Shown here: one piece after another, positions 47,770 through 57,010 of the stretch
Position numbering within the stretch: the first letter of the stretch is position 1
Layout: each line of letters starts with the position of its first letter
NCBI RefSeq assembly: GCF_000701345.1
Contig: NZ_JNIJ01000016.1
Span: 83,599-147,598 of the forward strand
Reading direction: 5' to 3'
DNA from: Bradyrhizobium sp. URHD0069
GTDB lineage: Bacteria; Pseudomonadota; Alphaproteobacteria; Rhizobiales; Xanthobacteraceae
Length of the DNA: 64,000 bases
The notes under the pieces: generated by a model
Databases searched by the model: none
The model's input: the letters and a program-made list of their open reading frames with translations, nothing else
Told to the model about the DNA's origin: nothing
Position numbers and translations under genes: made by a program

Positions 47770-49098
47770 GTGGACGGAATGTCAGACTTACCGCCGCTGA
47801 CGACACAAACAGTATTCATTCTGACTTCGTTTTTTGCGGCAGCGTTTTTTGCGTGGCGGCGGAAACTTGATCCGCTCTCTGTCGCCTTCGGATCGTCGCT
47901 GATCTATTTCATTCCGGGTTTTTTCGGCGTCGCTCAGTTCTCATATGGTGAAGGACTGGGTGAGTTTTCCGCGCCCTTCGTCCCCGACACTTATAGCGTC
48001 ATGTCTATCGTGCTTGCGGCGCTGGTTGCCGGAGCCGCTGTCATCGACCGAATCGCCCAGCCGGTTGGATGGGAAGTGAACTTTCAGGCAAGAATTCCTG
48101 CCGTCTTGTTTAGCTTCGCCGCCCTGGCAACGGCCGCATCTATGAATCACACTGGGACTTATTTTTTATGCCTCGACAAATCGATCACGCTTGAGAGGAT
48201 TGACGCTTGGTACGGCTACGCCTCTATGTCGGCGCCATTTCTAGTCGCTACCGCGTATGCCTTACGTCAAAGAGTTTTAACGCTGGTTGGCTGCACCTTT
48301 CTCGTTGCCGATATGTATGCCGGATTCAGGCTATCGACGGCGATTACATTCATGGCCATCGTCATGCTTTCCGGTGACCGGCTTTTCCAAGGAAGAAAAG
48401 CCGCCTCATTGTTCATTCTTGCAACGGTACTCGCCGGGGCGTCCCTGTTCGTTGTGAAGCATCTGATCGTCCCGATAAAATATGCAACTGCCGGGTATTG
48501 TGAAGGCGCATCACCAACCCGCCTGACAACGAAAGAGTATCTTAGCGGAACCGCGATGAATCTGACCCGGCTGAGATTTTACGTTTCCGCGTTTGTGTCC
48601 CAATCCGAACCCTTCGTTATACAGTCCATGCTTAACGAGGTGATCAGAAAAGATTTTCGAACTGGCTCCGATTATCTAAAAGGCCAGATTTTGGCCGGGC
48701 TTCCGTTGGGCGCTAGTTTGTTCGGAATAGACAGCAGTTCGGTCACGACGTTCAATTCCAGAGCGCAGCCCGTGTTGTTTCCTGATGTCCGCTTCCAAAT
48801 GGCAAACAGCCCTTGGGCACAGGCTTACGCTGCCGGAGGCTTGGCGATGGTGAGCGCATTCGCCCTTGGCTACGCAACGATACTGTGCATGTTGACAATG
48901 CTGTTCAACGCAACAAAGGGCGCGGTTCGTGCCGGCATCGCCGCAATTGCGGTTTGGGTCGGGTTCTATTTTCACCGAAACGACCTCTTTATCGAGATCG
49001 TCTATCTCAAACACGTCGTGTATATCTTCGCGTTGGCGCTGTTCATTGCATTAGGATCACATCTGATGGCCAACCTTAAGGCGCCACGCCCTCACTAA
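47770..49098 (+). CDS. Polytopic membrane protein, Wzy-like polymerase candidate
   Basis: A 442-residue protein with about ten hydrophobic segments and one large loop (residues ~235-330). That loop includes GLPLGASLFGIDSSSVTTFN, followed by ANSPWAQAYAAGG. Layout and context suit an O-antigen/EPS polymerase, although no diagnostic motif is certain. The GTG at 47770 has GGAGG nine bases upstream; the ATG at 47779 is also possible. It is transcribed away from asnB. Confidence 0.6.
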   Translation: MDGMSDLPPLTTQTVFILTSFFAAAFFAWRRKLDPLSVAFGSSLIYFIPGFFGVAQFSYGEGLGEFSAPFVPDTYSVMSIVLAALVAGAAVIDRIAQPVGWEVNFQARIPAVLFSFAALATAASMNHTGTYFLCLDKSITLERIDAWYGYASMSAPFLVATAYALRQRVLTLVGCTFLVADMYAGFRLSTAITFMAIVMLSGDRLFQGRKAASLFILATVLAGASLFVVKHLIVPIKYATAGYCEGASPTRLTTKEYLSGTAMNLTRLRFYVSAFVSQSEPFVIQSMLNEVIRKDFRTGSDYLKGQILAGLPLGASLFGIDSSSVTTFNSRAQPVLFPDVRFQMANSPWAQAYAAGGLAMVSAFALGYATILCMLTMLFNATKGAVRAGIAAIAVWVGFYFHRNDLFIEIVYLKHVVYIFALALFIALGSHLMANLKAPRPH

Positions 49099-49960
49099 CT
49101 AATGGTCGGGCAAGAGCCGTCCATTGAAATGACCGAGCCAGCCGTGACCGCTGTATCCAATTGTCGCTGTGGGGTTGTGTGTGGTAGAGGGGCTTCCGGC
49201 ACAGACCCGCTCGCAGGAAAAACTAGCGAGCGGAATCCACGACCCGCATCCAAAGTCCGTTGATTTGTTGAAAAGCGAGCGGAGACCTTAGCCGCCTCCC
49301 GAGCTAGGCGATCCCGCAACACCTTGTCTTTAGCGAGCTTCCGCAGACCTTCGGACAAGGCGGCGACATCTTCAGCAGGGACCAAAACGCCATTGCAGCC
49401 ATCGTCAATCAAGACCCTTGGGCCGCTAGGGCAATCGAAGCTGACGCACGCCGTTTCTAGTTGCATCGCTTCGATGAGGGCGTTCGGAAAACCTTCATAA
49501 CGAGAGGGCAGTGCAAAAATATCTGATTTCGATATCCGCTCGGAAACGTCCGTCATGTGCCCCGGCATCTCGACATGCCCGGATATTCCAAGCTCGCCGG
49601 ACAGGCGCAAGAGCGCTCCTCGCCTTCACCTAGGATGACAACGCGCCACCCATCATGATACAGCCCGGACTTTGCAAAAGCGCGCAGGAGAAGATCGAAC
49701 CCCTTTTGTCGGGCGAGCCTTCCGATCCCAAAATGATCTGCGCTCTGGCACGATCAGGTGCCGAGCATCCGGCAAACGCACGAGCCCGAATCGCATTTGG
49801 AATTGTGAATAAACGACCCGCGGCAGGTCATAAGCATGTGGATCGTCCCCGCTCAGCGTCAGCACGGCTACATCCCGGCCCGCATCTGACAAAGCTCTGC
49901 AATACGCGTTCAGCGCCACCCCCGCCAAGGGATGAAATGACCAAGGTTATGCGTTGCCAG
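49095..49960 (-). pseudogene. Degraded GT4 glycosyltransferase
   Basis: Pieces of a GT-B glycosyltransferase occur in several frames: VALNAYCRALSDAGRDVAVL and TLSGDD (from 49928), FGIGRLARQKGFDLLLRAFA (about 49740-49660), then GISGHVEMPGHMTDVSERIS, LPSRYEGFPNALIEAMQLE and VSFDCPSGP (49610-49240). Most of the N-terminal domain is missing and at least two frameshifts are needed. The order and wording match the intact GT4 at 51498-52724. Confidence 0.82.
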
Positions 49961-50349
49961 ATAAACAAGCCCAGGAAAAGCTACACGCAATCCAAAGTAG
50001 AATCAACTTAGGCGAGCTAGCGATAATCCACGCGCTTAAACCATCGCCAGGTAGCTGCGTGGCTGCACCGACGTTGCCATACACTTGGCCGGTCGTGTAA
50101 CCAGCGGCAACTGCAGCGTTGCGATCAGCGAATTCACCGAGACCTTGGAATGCTGGTTGGCACCGAATGCGTTCGGCTGCCCATAGTGCTATTAGGCAAG
50201 CACATCATCTGTTCTGCCGTCGCGTAGCCAGTCGGCAGATCACCGTTCGGACGGTGTTGCCACCAATGACAATACCACGCACGTTCGTCTTGGCGGCTGC
50301 AGTGCCAGAAAACGTGATAGCAGCGGAGAAGGTGTCAAGGCGACGCGAA
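49961..50349. other. Gene-free stretch with unassigned coding-like remnants
   Basis: About 390 bases between the degraded and the intact glycosyltransferase genes. On the minus strand, short frames such as FSAAITFSGTAAAKTNVRGI (near 50330-50270) and LGEFADRNAAVAAGYTTGQV (near 50150-50090) look protein-like but are interrupted by frameshifts. I cannot identify them. No RNA gene or repeat is visible. Confidence 0.4.
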
Positions 50350-51501
50350 CTACTGAGCACGCAAGTAAAGGCGCTCGTAAGCGTCTACCATGGCATCGAC
50401 CGAGTAGCGCTCGCGAATGCGGCTTTGTCGAATCTTCCCGTTTTGATCATCCTCGCCGAGCCTGCCGATTGCTTCCGCCAATCCTCGCGCCAGGTCGACC
50501 GGATCCTGTGGCTCAACAAGGAAGCAATTCGGCATGCCTTTGAGAGCTTCCGAGTTGCCGCCGACATTGGTGGCGACAACTGGCAGTCCCGCGGCCAGCT
50601 TCTCAAGCAGAGCGTTTGAAAAACCCTCCTCATGCGAGGCCAGGACACCGACATCCATTGCCGACAACAGGACGGGCACGTCACTCCTTTGGCCCATCAG
50701 GCCTATTCTACTCGCCACGCCGAGCCTACGCGCGTTGCTCATCAGGTCCTCGGCGAGGCCTCGATCTTCCCCGATCAGGAACAATTTGAGGCGGGGATCG
50801 CCGGCCGCATTGCCAGCAAATGCTTCGATCAATTCGGCATGACCTTTGTACGGTATGAGGTTGGCCACCATCGCAATCGCGATGTCGGTCCGCGCCAGCC
50901 CTAAGGCGTTTCGCGTCTCATTGCGGCGATGACGCGCATCGTCGAGATGTGCGAAATCGAGGCCGTTGGGAATAACGACAATGCGCGAAATGTCATATCC
51001 GTCGCGCGCCTGGGTATCGCGCGCCACCGCCTGCGAGTTCGCCGTAACCACATGCGACAAGGCGTTGGCAATCCAATCCAGCCATTTAAGATTGGGATGG
51101 CGGTCCTGATGCTTGCCGAGCCCGCGCCTCGAGGTGATGATCAGCGGAACAAACGCCATTCGTCCTGCAAGCGCACTCATGAAATTGGTAAGGGGTAAAA
51201 AGCCGTGTATGACATTCGGGCGGATCGTAAGTGCGTACCCGAAAAGCCGGATCTCGCAGAGACCCAATAGCAGAACTTTCAGCCAGAGACCTGCTGCCGC
51301 ACGATAGCCGCCATCGAGCACGGCCACGCCCATGCGCTCGAGCTTCTCTATCAGCGGTCCGGATTTCTCGAGACCCAGCACGCTGACGGTCCAGCCGCGG
51401 GCCATCAGCCCGCTCGCCAACATGACAAGTTGGCTCTCGGTTCCGCCGACTGTAAGCGAACCAACGGTGAAAAGGATGCGACGCGCGCCTTGGCGTGTCA
51501 T
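50350..51501 (-). CDS. GT4-family glycosyltransferase
   Basis: A 383-residue GT-B enzyme. The N-terminal acceptor domain opens ILFTVGSLTVGGTESQLVML. The donor domain has MVANLIPYKGHAELIEAFAG and the EX7E-type stretch LASHEEGFSNALLEKLAAGL. It probably adds a sugar during repeat-unit assembly at the inner membrane. ATG at 51501; it overlaps the end of the upstream GT4 gene (stop at 51498) by four bases, so the two form an operon. Confidence 0.9.
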   Translation of the reverse strand: MTRQGARRILFTVGSLTVGGTESQLVMLASGLMARGWTVSVLGLEKSGPLIEKLERMGVAVLDGGYRAAAGLWLKVLLLGLCEIRLFGYALTIRPNVIHGFLPLTNFMSALAGRMAFVPLIITSRRGLGKHQDRHPNLKWLDWIANALSHVVTANSQAVARDTQARDGYDISRIVVIPNGLDFAHLDDARHRRNETRNALGLARTDIAIAMVANLIPYKGHAELIEAFAGNAAGDPRLKLFLIGEDRGLAEDLMSNARRLGVASRIGLMGQRSDVPVLLSAMDVGVLASHEEGFSNALLEKLAAGLPVVATNVGGNSEALKGMPNCFLVEPQDPVDLARGLAEAIGRLGEDDQNGKIRQSRIRERYSVDAMVDAYERLYLRAQ

Positions 51502-52724
51502 TGCCCGGTCCCACTACTCCGATTGGGCTGAGCCCCATCGATGACGTTATCCGTAAGCTTGAGCAAATACTCAATGTCCTGATTTCTCAATTCGCCGACG
51601 GCGACCATGTCGATCAGGCGAAGCCAGCGGGCGTAGATCGCCGCGGGAGAAAAACGCTCGCTTACCTTTGGTGCTTCGGCGGCGAGGCGGCGTCGAAAGT
51701 CGGCATCAAGAGCGACACGCCGCATTGCATCACCTAGTCCACCGACATTGCCCGGAGCAACGAGGCAGCCGTTGCGGCCGTCTTCGATAAGTTCGCTCGG
51801 GCCGCTGGGACAATCGAAACTGATGCTTGCTTGCCCCAGCTGCATTGCCTCCATCAGCACGTTGGGGAAACCCTCATATCGGGAGGACAACACGAAGAGG
51901 TCAGCCTGCCTCAACCATGGTCCTACGTCGCTCAGGTACCCAGGGAGCGTAACCACATCTGCGATCCCCAGTGCGGACGCCTGCTGCATCAAGGCTTCGC
52001 GCTCGGCTCCCTCTCCCAGGATCGCCAGATGCCATCCATCATTCATCAGGCCGGAACGGTGAAATGCATCGAGCAGAAGGTCAAAACCCTTCTGTCTGGT
52101 CAGCCGTCCTATGGCAAGAATTAGCGGTCGAGAAATCGCAAACGCGCTCGCCGCGGCCCCGGCCCGAAGATCCTGCGGCGAACGTGCGGCGTTCCCAACT
52201 ATCACAAGACGCCGCACGCGGGTACACCTCCGGAACCATTTCGCACCATCCTCGGTTTGAACGGTAACGACATCGGCGAGGGGGTAAGTCAAGCGGCGCG
52301 CAACTTTCCACCCATGTGAGATCGGATTGTGGGCGGGGTGAACACGCTCCGAGACAATCACCGGAATGCCGGTTCCAAGCAACGCCAGGATGCTGCGCAC
52401 ATTGGTTTGGTCAACGAAACTCACGACGACATCCGGACTGAGCGAGACGATTTTTCGCCGCATCGCCGCGAGGTGGCTCAGCGAAAATCGAATGGTGTCC
52501 AGCAGCGAACCAGCCAAACGCCGTATTTCCACACGCTCGCGCCGAATACCCTCTGGAACCGGATAAGCGTCCGGGTCGTTACCGCTCAATGTTATGAGCG
52601 TTACGTCTCGACCGCTATCGCGCAGATAGCGGCACAGGTCGACAACCACGCGTTCGGCCCCGCCACCGCCAAGCGAAGAAACGACAACCGCGATACGGAC
52701 GGCGCGAGTTCTTATCGAGCTCAA
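51498..52724 (-). CDS. GT4-family glycosyltransferase
   Basis: About 408 residues. VRIAVVVSSLGGGGAERVVV is the N-terminal glycine loop; LILAIGRLTRQKGFDLLLDA and SSRYEGFPNVLMEAMQLGQA are the donor-domain marks. No ATG precedes the glycine loop. I chose the TTG at 52724, which has GAGG at proper spacing; other TTGs up to 52790 are open, so the start is uncertain. It is closely related to the degraded gene at 49095-49960. Confidence 0.85.
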   Translation of the reverse strand: MSSIRTRAVRIAVVVSSLGGGGAERVVVDLCRYLRDSGRDVTLITLSGNDPDAYPVPEGIRRERVEIRRLAGSLLDTIRFSLSHLAAMRRKIVSLSPDVVVSFVDQTNVRSILALLGTGIPVIVSERVHPAHNPISHGWKVARRLTYPLADVVTVQTEDGAKWFRRCTRVRRLVIVGNAARSPQDLRAGAAASAFAISRPLILAIGRLTRQKGFDLLLDAFHRSGLMNDGWHLAILGEGAEREALMQQASALGIADVVTLPGYLSDVGPWLRQADLFVLSSRYEGFPNVLMEAMQLGQASISFDCPSGPSELIEDGRNGCLVAPGNVGGLGDAMRRVALDADFRRRLAAEAPKVSERFSPAAIYARWLRLIDMVAVGELRNQDIEYLLKLTDNVIDGAQPNRSSGTGQ

Positions 52725-52853
52725 TGGCAGAAGCCTCGCTGTTGCAAACGTCAGGGACGCCCTGTTTCCTGCCGTCACCAATATCAACAATCCGCGCTTT
52801 AACGAACCTGGCCGCGGAGTTCAACCTGCCGCCTGCATCGGCTTGAACCGACG

Positions 52854-53408
52854 TCAGTCTATCAGTTCGTCGTACACGGCGATCGTTTCACCTGCTACGC
52901 GGCTCGTTGAAAAATCTGCCGCAATCAGTGCTCGCGCAGAAGCACCGTATTGTTCCCGAAGTTCGGGCTGTTCGATCGCCTGTTGCAAGGCGGTCGCAAG
53001 AGCCTGCGCATCTTGCGCCGGGACGAGCCAACCCGTGGCCGCCTGCTGCACGGTCTCCCTGCCACAATATTCGACGGCGCCCTCGTCGACCCATGCATCG
53101 ATCTCGGGCTGGCTTGCAAGACGGATAAGCGTTCGAAACTCTTCCAGAGGATTAATCCAGCCTCGGTTGAAAGCGACCGGGCACAGCGTGAGGCCAGCAT
53201 CCGTGATGCGCCGACCGTGCCTGTCTACACGAGTTGCCACAACCACGTCATATCCCGCCTGACGTGCGGCGATAGCGAGTTCGAGTCGATGTGAAACGAA
53301 GTACCAATCTTCCGTCACGAGGAACACCAGCTTCCGGCCCCGTGCAGCAACGGTACCCTTCGCGGGATCTGACCCGATATATGAGGCTGGCGTCACGGCA
53401 TATTCCAT
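52854..53408 (-). pseudogene. GT4 glycosyltransferase with large in-frame internal deletion
   Basis: An open 184-codon frame joins a GT4 N-terminus (KLVFLVTEDWYFVSHRLELA, VAFNRGWINPLEEFRTLIRL) to a GT4 C-terminus (TGWLVPAQDAQALATALQQA, SRVAGETIAVYDELID). About 200 residues in between, including the donor site, are absent, compared with ~380 for the family. The reading frame is kept, so a short protein could still be made, but it cannot be a normal transferase. Confidence 0.8.
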
Positions 53409-53450
53409 TTTGTTTGAACAGCAGCCTTTTCGGGAGAGTTTCTAAACGTT

Positions 53451-54461
53451 TCAAGCGGTGCAGTAAAAATCCTTATACCAGTCAACGAAGCGCTGAATGC
53501 CATCTTCAATCGACGTCTTCGGCTGAAAGCCGATATCAGCCACAAGCGCGTCTACATCTGCAAAAGTGCGCGGCACGTCTCCAGGCTGAAGAGGCAGCAT
53601 GTTCTTCAGCGCCTTCTTGCCCACCGCCCTCTCAATGCATTCGATGAAATACATCAGTTCTACCGGCTGGTTGTTCCCGATATTGTAAAGGCGGTAAGGC
53701 GCAGCCGATGTTCCCGTATCCGGCACGGCGCCATTCCAGGCCGGGTTCGGCGTGGCGACTTTGTCCAGCGTCCTTACAACGCCCTCAACAATATCATCGA
53801 TGAAAGTAAAATCACGCGCATGCTGCCCGAAATTGAAGACATCGATCGGCTCTCCGGCGATGATCTTTCTTGTAAAGAGAAAGAGCGACATGTCCGGCCG
53901 CCCCCACGGCCCGTAGACGGTGAAGAAGCGTAGGCCGGTTACCGGCAGGTTGTAGAGGTGGGAATAAGAATGAGCCATCAGCTCGTTGGCCTTCTTGCTG
54001 GCAGCATAGAGGTTCAACGGATGATCGACGTTGTCGTGGATGCTGAACGGCATCCGCGTGTTGGCTCCATAAACCGAGCTGGAAGAAGCATAGACCAGGT
54101 GTTCGACCCCGTGATGACGGCATCCCTCCAGGACGTGCAGGAATCCAACGAGATTTGAATCAACATAGGAGTGAGGATTCTCGAACGCGTAGCGCACGCC
54201 CGCCTGCGCCGCCAGATTGATGACGCGCTCAGGTCTGTGTTCGTCGAACACTCGCTCGATTTCATGGCGGCCGGCAAGATCGGCCTTCTCGAACTGAAAA
54301 TTATTGTGTCCCTGCAGCCGCGACAAACGGGCAAGCTTCAGATTGACGTCATAATAATTGTTGAGGTTGTCGATGCCGATAACGTCATCTCCGCGGGCAA
54401 GCAAAGTTCTTGCAGTCTGCGAACCAATGAAACCCGCGACGCCCGTTACGAGAACCTTCAT
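53451..54461 (-). CDS. UDP-sugar 4-epimerase, UDP-glucuronate epimerase-like
   Basis: A 336-residue extended SDR with [50 protein letters not shown] and catalytic [11 protein letters not shown]. The NNYYDxxLK and [20 protein letters not shown] sequences are typical of UDP-glucuronate 4-epimerases (LspL/CapI group). The ATG at 54461 is used because upstream codons are only open frame from a TTG. It sits 54 bases below the dehydrogenase gene; the two may act one after the other to make a uronic-acid donor. Confidence 0.92.
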   Translation of the reverse strand: MKVLVTGVAGFIGSQTARTLLARGDDVIGIDNLNNYYDVNLKLARLSRLQGHNNFQFEKADLAGRHEIERVFDEHRPERVINLAAQAGVRYAFENPHSYVDSNLVGFLHVLEGCRHHGVEHLVYASSSSVYGANTRMPFSIHDNVDHPLNLYAASKKANELMAHSYSHLYNLPVTGLRFFTVYGPWGRPDMSLFLFTRKIIAGEPIDVFNFGQHARDFTFIDDIVEGVVRTLDKVATPNPAWNGAVPDTGTSAAPYRLYNIGNNQPVELMYFIECIERAVGKKALKNMLPLQPGDVPRTFADVDALVADIGFQPKTSIEDGIQRFVDWYKDFYCTA

Positions 54462-54515
54462 GCCATCAATTCTCCCGATGGGAGCCGCCGATCCGGCTAT
54501 GCTCTCATTCAAAAT

Positions 54516-55799
54516 TCAGAGCCGGGCGTCGCTTGCCTCAACCGGCAGCACCTGCTTGAGATCGTAGAGGACGCCGCCCGGAACCAGCATCCCGCGCAGG
54601 CGGTCGACGCCAAGCTGAGTGATTTGATCGTGGCGCACAGCAAGGATAATGGATTCGAAGGCACCTTCCGGAATTGTCCCGATCGATTCAATGCCATATT
54701 CCCTGCGAACTTCCGCAGAATTGGCGAGCGGATCGTAAACGATAACCTCCCCGGCAAGCGAGCCAAGCTCCCTTACCAGATCGACCACTTTGCTGTTGCG
54801 GATGTCGGGGCAGTTTTCCTTGAAGGTCAGCCCCATCACAAGTATACGCGCCTGTCCGATTTCCAGCTTATGACGGAGCATCAATTTGATGACGTCGAGC
54901 GCGACCCACTGGGCCATGCCGTCGTTTATCCGGCGGCCCGCAAGAATCATTTCCGGATGGAACCCGATCGATTGCGCTTTGTGCGTGAGATAATAGGGGT
55001 CGACGCCAATGCAGTGCCCTCCGACCAGTCCGGGCACGTATCCATGGAAATTCCATTTTGTCCCCGCCGCTGCGAGAATCTCGCGGGTTTCAAGCCCCAT
55101 CATCTTGAACAGCTGCGCAAGTTCGTTGATGAGGGCGATATTGACATCGCGCTGAATATTCTCGATGACCTTTGAAGCCTCCGCAACGCGGATTGAACTC
55201 GCCTTGTGGGTTCCCGCGGTGACGATGCGGGAATACACCTGATTGACGAGTTCGGCAACTTCGGGCGTCGAGCCCGACGTAACCTTGGTAATTTCGGACA
55301 AGCGATGGCCATGATCGCCGGGATTTATACGTTCGGGAGAATATCCCGCGAAAAAATCCGTATTGAAGACAAGCCCCGAAACAGCCGACAGGATCGGAAC
55401 GCAACAGTCTTCCGTGACGCCGGGGTATACCGTCGATTCGTAAACAACGACATCGCCCTTGCTTAGCGCTTTGCCGACCGTCGCGGACGCCTTCTCGAGC
55501 ATACTCAGGTCCGGCTGAAGCGCTTGATTGATCGGCGTTGGTACCGTCACGATAAAAAAGTTGCACTTCGTGAGCGCGCCCGGATCCGCCGAGAAACTGA
55601 TATTTTTGGCATCCTCGAATTCCGTCTCGGTCACCTCGCGGGTGCGATCCTTACCCGCCTGCAGTTCCGATATCCGCTGCGCATCCACATCAAACCCGAG
55701 GACAGGAAAGTGCCGCGCCATATAGACCGCGAGCGGCAAACCGACGTAGCCAAGCCCAACGATTGCTATTTTGACGTCATTAACGCTCATCAAGGCCAT
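54516..55799 (-). CDS. tviB: UDP-N-acetylglucosamine/glucose 6-dehydrogenase family (TviB/VipA/WbpA type)
   Basis: A 428-residue nucleotide-sugar dehydrogenase oxidising a sugar C6 to the uronic acid with NAD. KIAIVGLGYVGLPLAVYMAR is the NAD fold; GYSPERINPGDHGHRL, KVIENIQRDVNIALINE and catalytic Cys in GGHCIGVDPYYL are intact, and LGLTFKENCPDIRNSK-type sequence (MGLTFKENCPDIRNSK) follows. The exact substrate cannot be told from sequence. ATG at 55799 or 55790. It heads a pair with the downstream epimerase. Confidence 0.93.
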   Translation of the reverse strand: MALMSVNDVKIAIVGLGYVGLPLAVYMARHFPVLGFDVDAQRISELQAGKDRTREVTETEFEDAKNISFSADPGALTKCNFFIVTVPTPINQALQPDLSMLEKASATVGKALSKGDVVVYESTVYPGVTEDCCVPILSAVSGLVFNTDFFAGYSPERINPGDHGHRLSEITKVTSGSTPEVAELVNQVYSRIVTAGTHKASSIRVAEASKVIENIQRDVNIALINELAQLFKMMGLETREILAAAGTKWNFHGYVPGLVGGHCIGVDPYYLTHKAQSIGFHPEMILAGRRINDGMAQWVALDVIKLMLRHKLEIGQARILVMGLTFKENCPDIRNSKVVDLVRELGSLAGEVIVYDPLANSAEVRREYGIESIGTIPEGAFESIILAVRHDQITQLGVDRLRGMLVPGGVLYDLKQVLPVEASDARL

Positions 55800-55889
55800 A
55801 GAAATTTCCAACCAAATACCAACAAACTGCTGCGGGAGGCCCCGGATCGGCTTGTAGCGGATGCCGCCTACCCCTAAAAGTTCGAGGGC

Positions 55890-56009
55890 TTATTTGCAAG
55901 GGCGGACACCTTGAATTGGCGATCTGGAAGCCGATTGCGCAGACTGCAGACCAACGGCGCCGGCCTCTCGCGCGGCGCGAACTTCATGCGGTTTCGGCTT
56001 GTGTCCCAT
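55890..56009 (-). pseudogene. Possible XRE-regulator N-terminal remnant
   Basis: A 39-codon frame MGHKPKPHEVRAAREAGAVG that continues LQSAQSASRS. It resembles the start of small helix-turn-helix regulators (KPTPHEVRAAREAAGLTQ) but loses similarity at once. It is probably a fragment. It lies in the ~300-base gap between the dehydrogenase and methyltransferase genes, which are divergent. Confidence 0.25.
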
Positions 56010-56103
56010 GGATTGACGCGTTACCGCTCCCATTCGTCGGACAGCCTTGCTCAGCGTCGATTTGCTTTTGAATGCCTTGGCAATTTCCTCGAGGACAACC
56101 CTG

Positions 56104-56922
56104 ATGTCGGAACGGTATGATTTTGGAAAGAACTGGGCGTCATTTATTGATGCAAATTTTTCGGCCGAGCGACGCAAAATCTCTAAACAGCGGCTGTTGG
56201 ATTTTCTCAGGAAACGGGATCTGCAGGACCTAAGTTTTCTGGATATCGGTAGCGGTAGTGGCTTGCACTCCATGGCTGCCTATGATGCGGGGGCGGCCCG
56301 CATCCACTCGTTTGATTACGATGAAGTGTCCGTCCGGACCACCGCACATCTGAGGGCCCTCGCCGGCTCACCTTCGAATTGGACAGTCGAACGAGGCGAT
56401 GTCTTGGACATTGGCTATCTGCGAAACTTGGGGATGTGGGATATAGTTTATTCTTGGGGTGTCCTTCACCATACCGGGGCAATGTGGAGCGCCATCCACA
56501 ATGCCGCAGGCAGGGTAGCGCCCAACGGATTGTTTTTTATTGCGCTTTACTCGTCAAATGTCGCTTCGCCATCGACTGAATTTTGGCTCGACATCAAGAA
56601 GCGGTACAACCTTGCGGACGCGAGTGGCAGGCGTCGAATGGAACTTTGGTATTTGTGGCGTTTTGGCCTCAATCGCAATCCTTTGCGGTTGCCCCTGTTG
56701 ATCAAGCAAATCTATGACAAGAAAAAGCAGCGCGGCATGAGTTACATGACCGACGTGCGGGATTGGCTTGGCGGATGGCCGATGGAATATGCCGACGACC
56801 AGGAAGTAATCGATACTATGAAGGAGAAACACGGTCTCTCGCTCGTAAATATCTCGACGGGCGAAGCCTGTACAGAATTTCTGTTCGGGCGAACCGACGC
56901 TAAATCCGGCGCTGCTGTTTGA
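56104..56922 (+). CDS. SAM-dependent methyltransferase, island paralogue A
   Basis: A 272-residue class I methyltransferase: FLDIGSGSGLHSMAAYDAGA (motif I), VYSWGVLHHTGAMWSAIHNA, and a C-terminal DWLGGWPMEYADD. The ATG at 56104 (MSERYDFGKNW) has a GAGGA site; the longer frame upstream is antisense clutter. It is clearly related to 61893-62705. A glycan or lipid-linked acceptor is likely from context. Confidence 0.85.
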   Translation: MSERYDFGKNWASFIDANFSAERRKISKQRLLDFLRKRDLQDLSFLDIGSGSGLHSMAAYDAGAARIHSFDYDEVSVRTTAHLRALAGSPSNWTVERGDVLDIGYLRNLGMWDIVYSWGVLHHTGAMWSAIHNAAGRVAPNGLFFIALYSSNVASPSTEFWLDIKKRYNLADASGRRRMELWYLWRFGLNRNPLRLPLLIKQIYDKKKQRGMSYMTDVRDWLGGWPMEYADDQEVIDTMKEKHGLSLVNISTGEACTEFLFGRTDAKSGAAV

Positions 56923-57010
56923 TGCTCTTGCCGCCTGGCAAAAGTATTGATGGAGGCATTGCCGTTGAGTTCGGGCTGACTGCAAGAGACCATCGCACTG
57001 AGAGAAGAAA

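Noticed and set aside
55890..56273. 127-codon open frame as a full gene
   Set aside because: Most of it is antisense to the start of the methyltransferase at 56104; only the last 39 codons look regulator-like, so only that part is listed.
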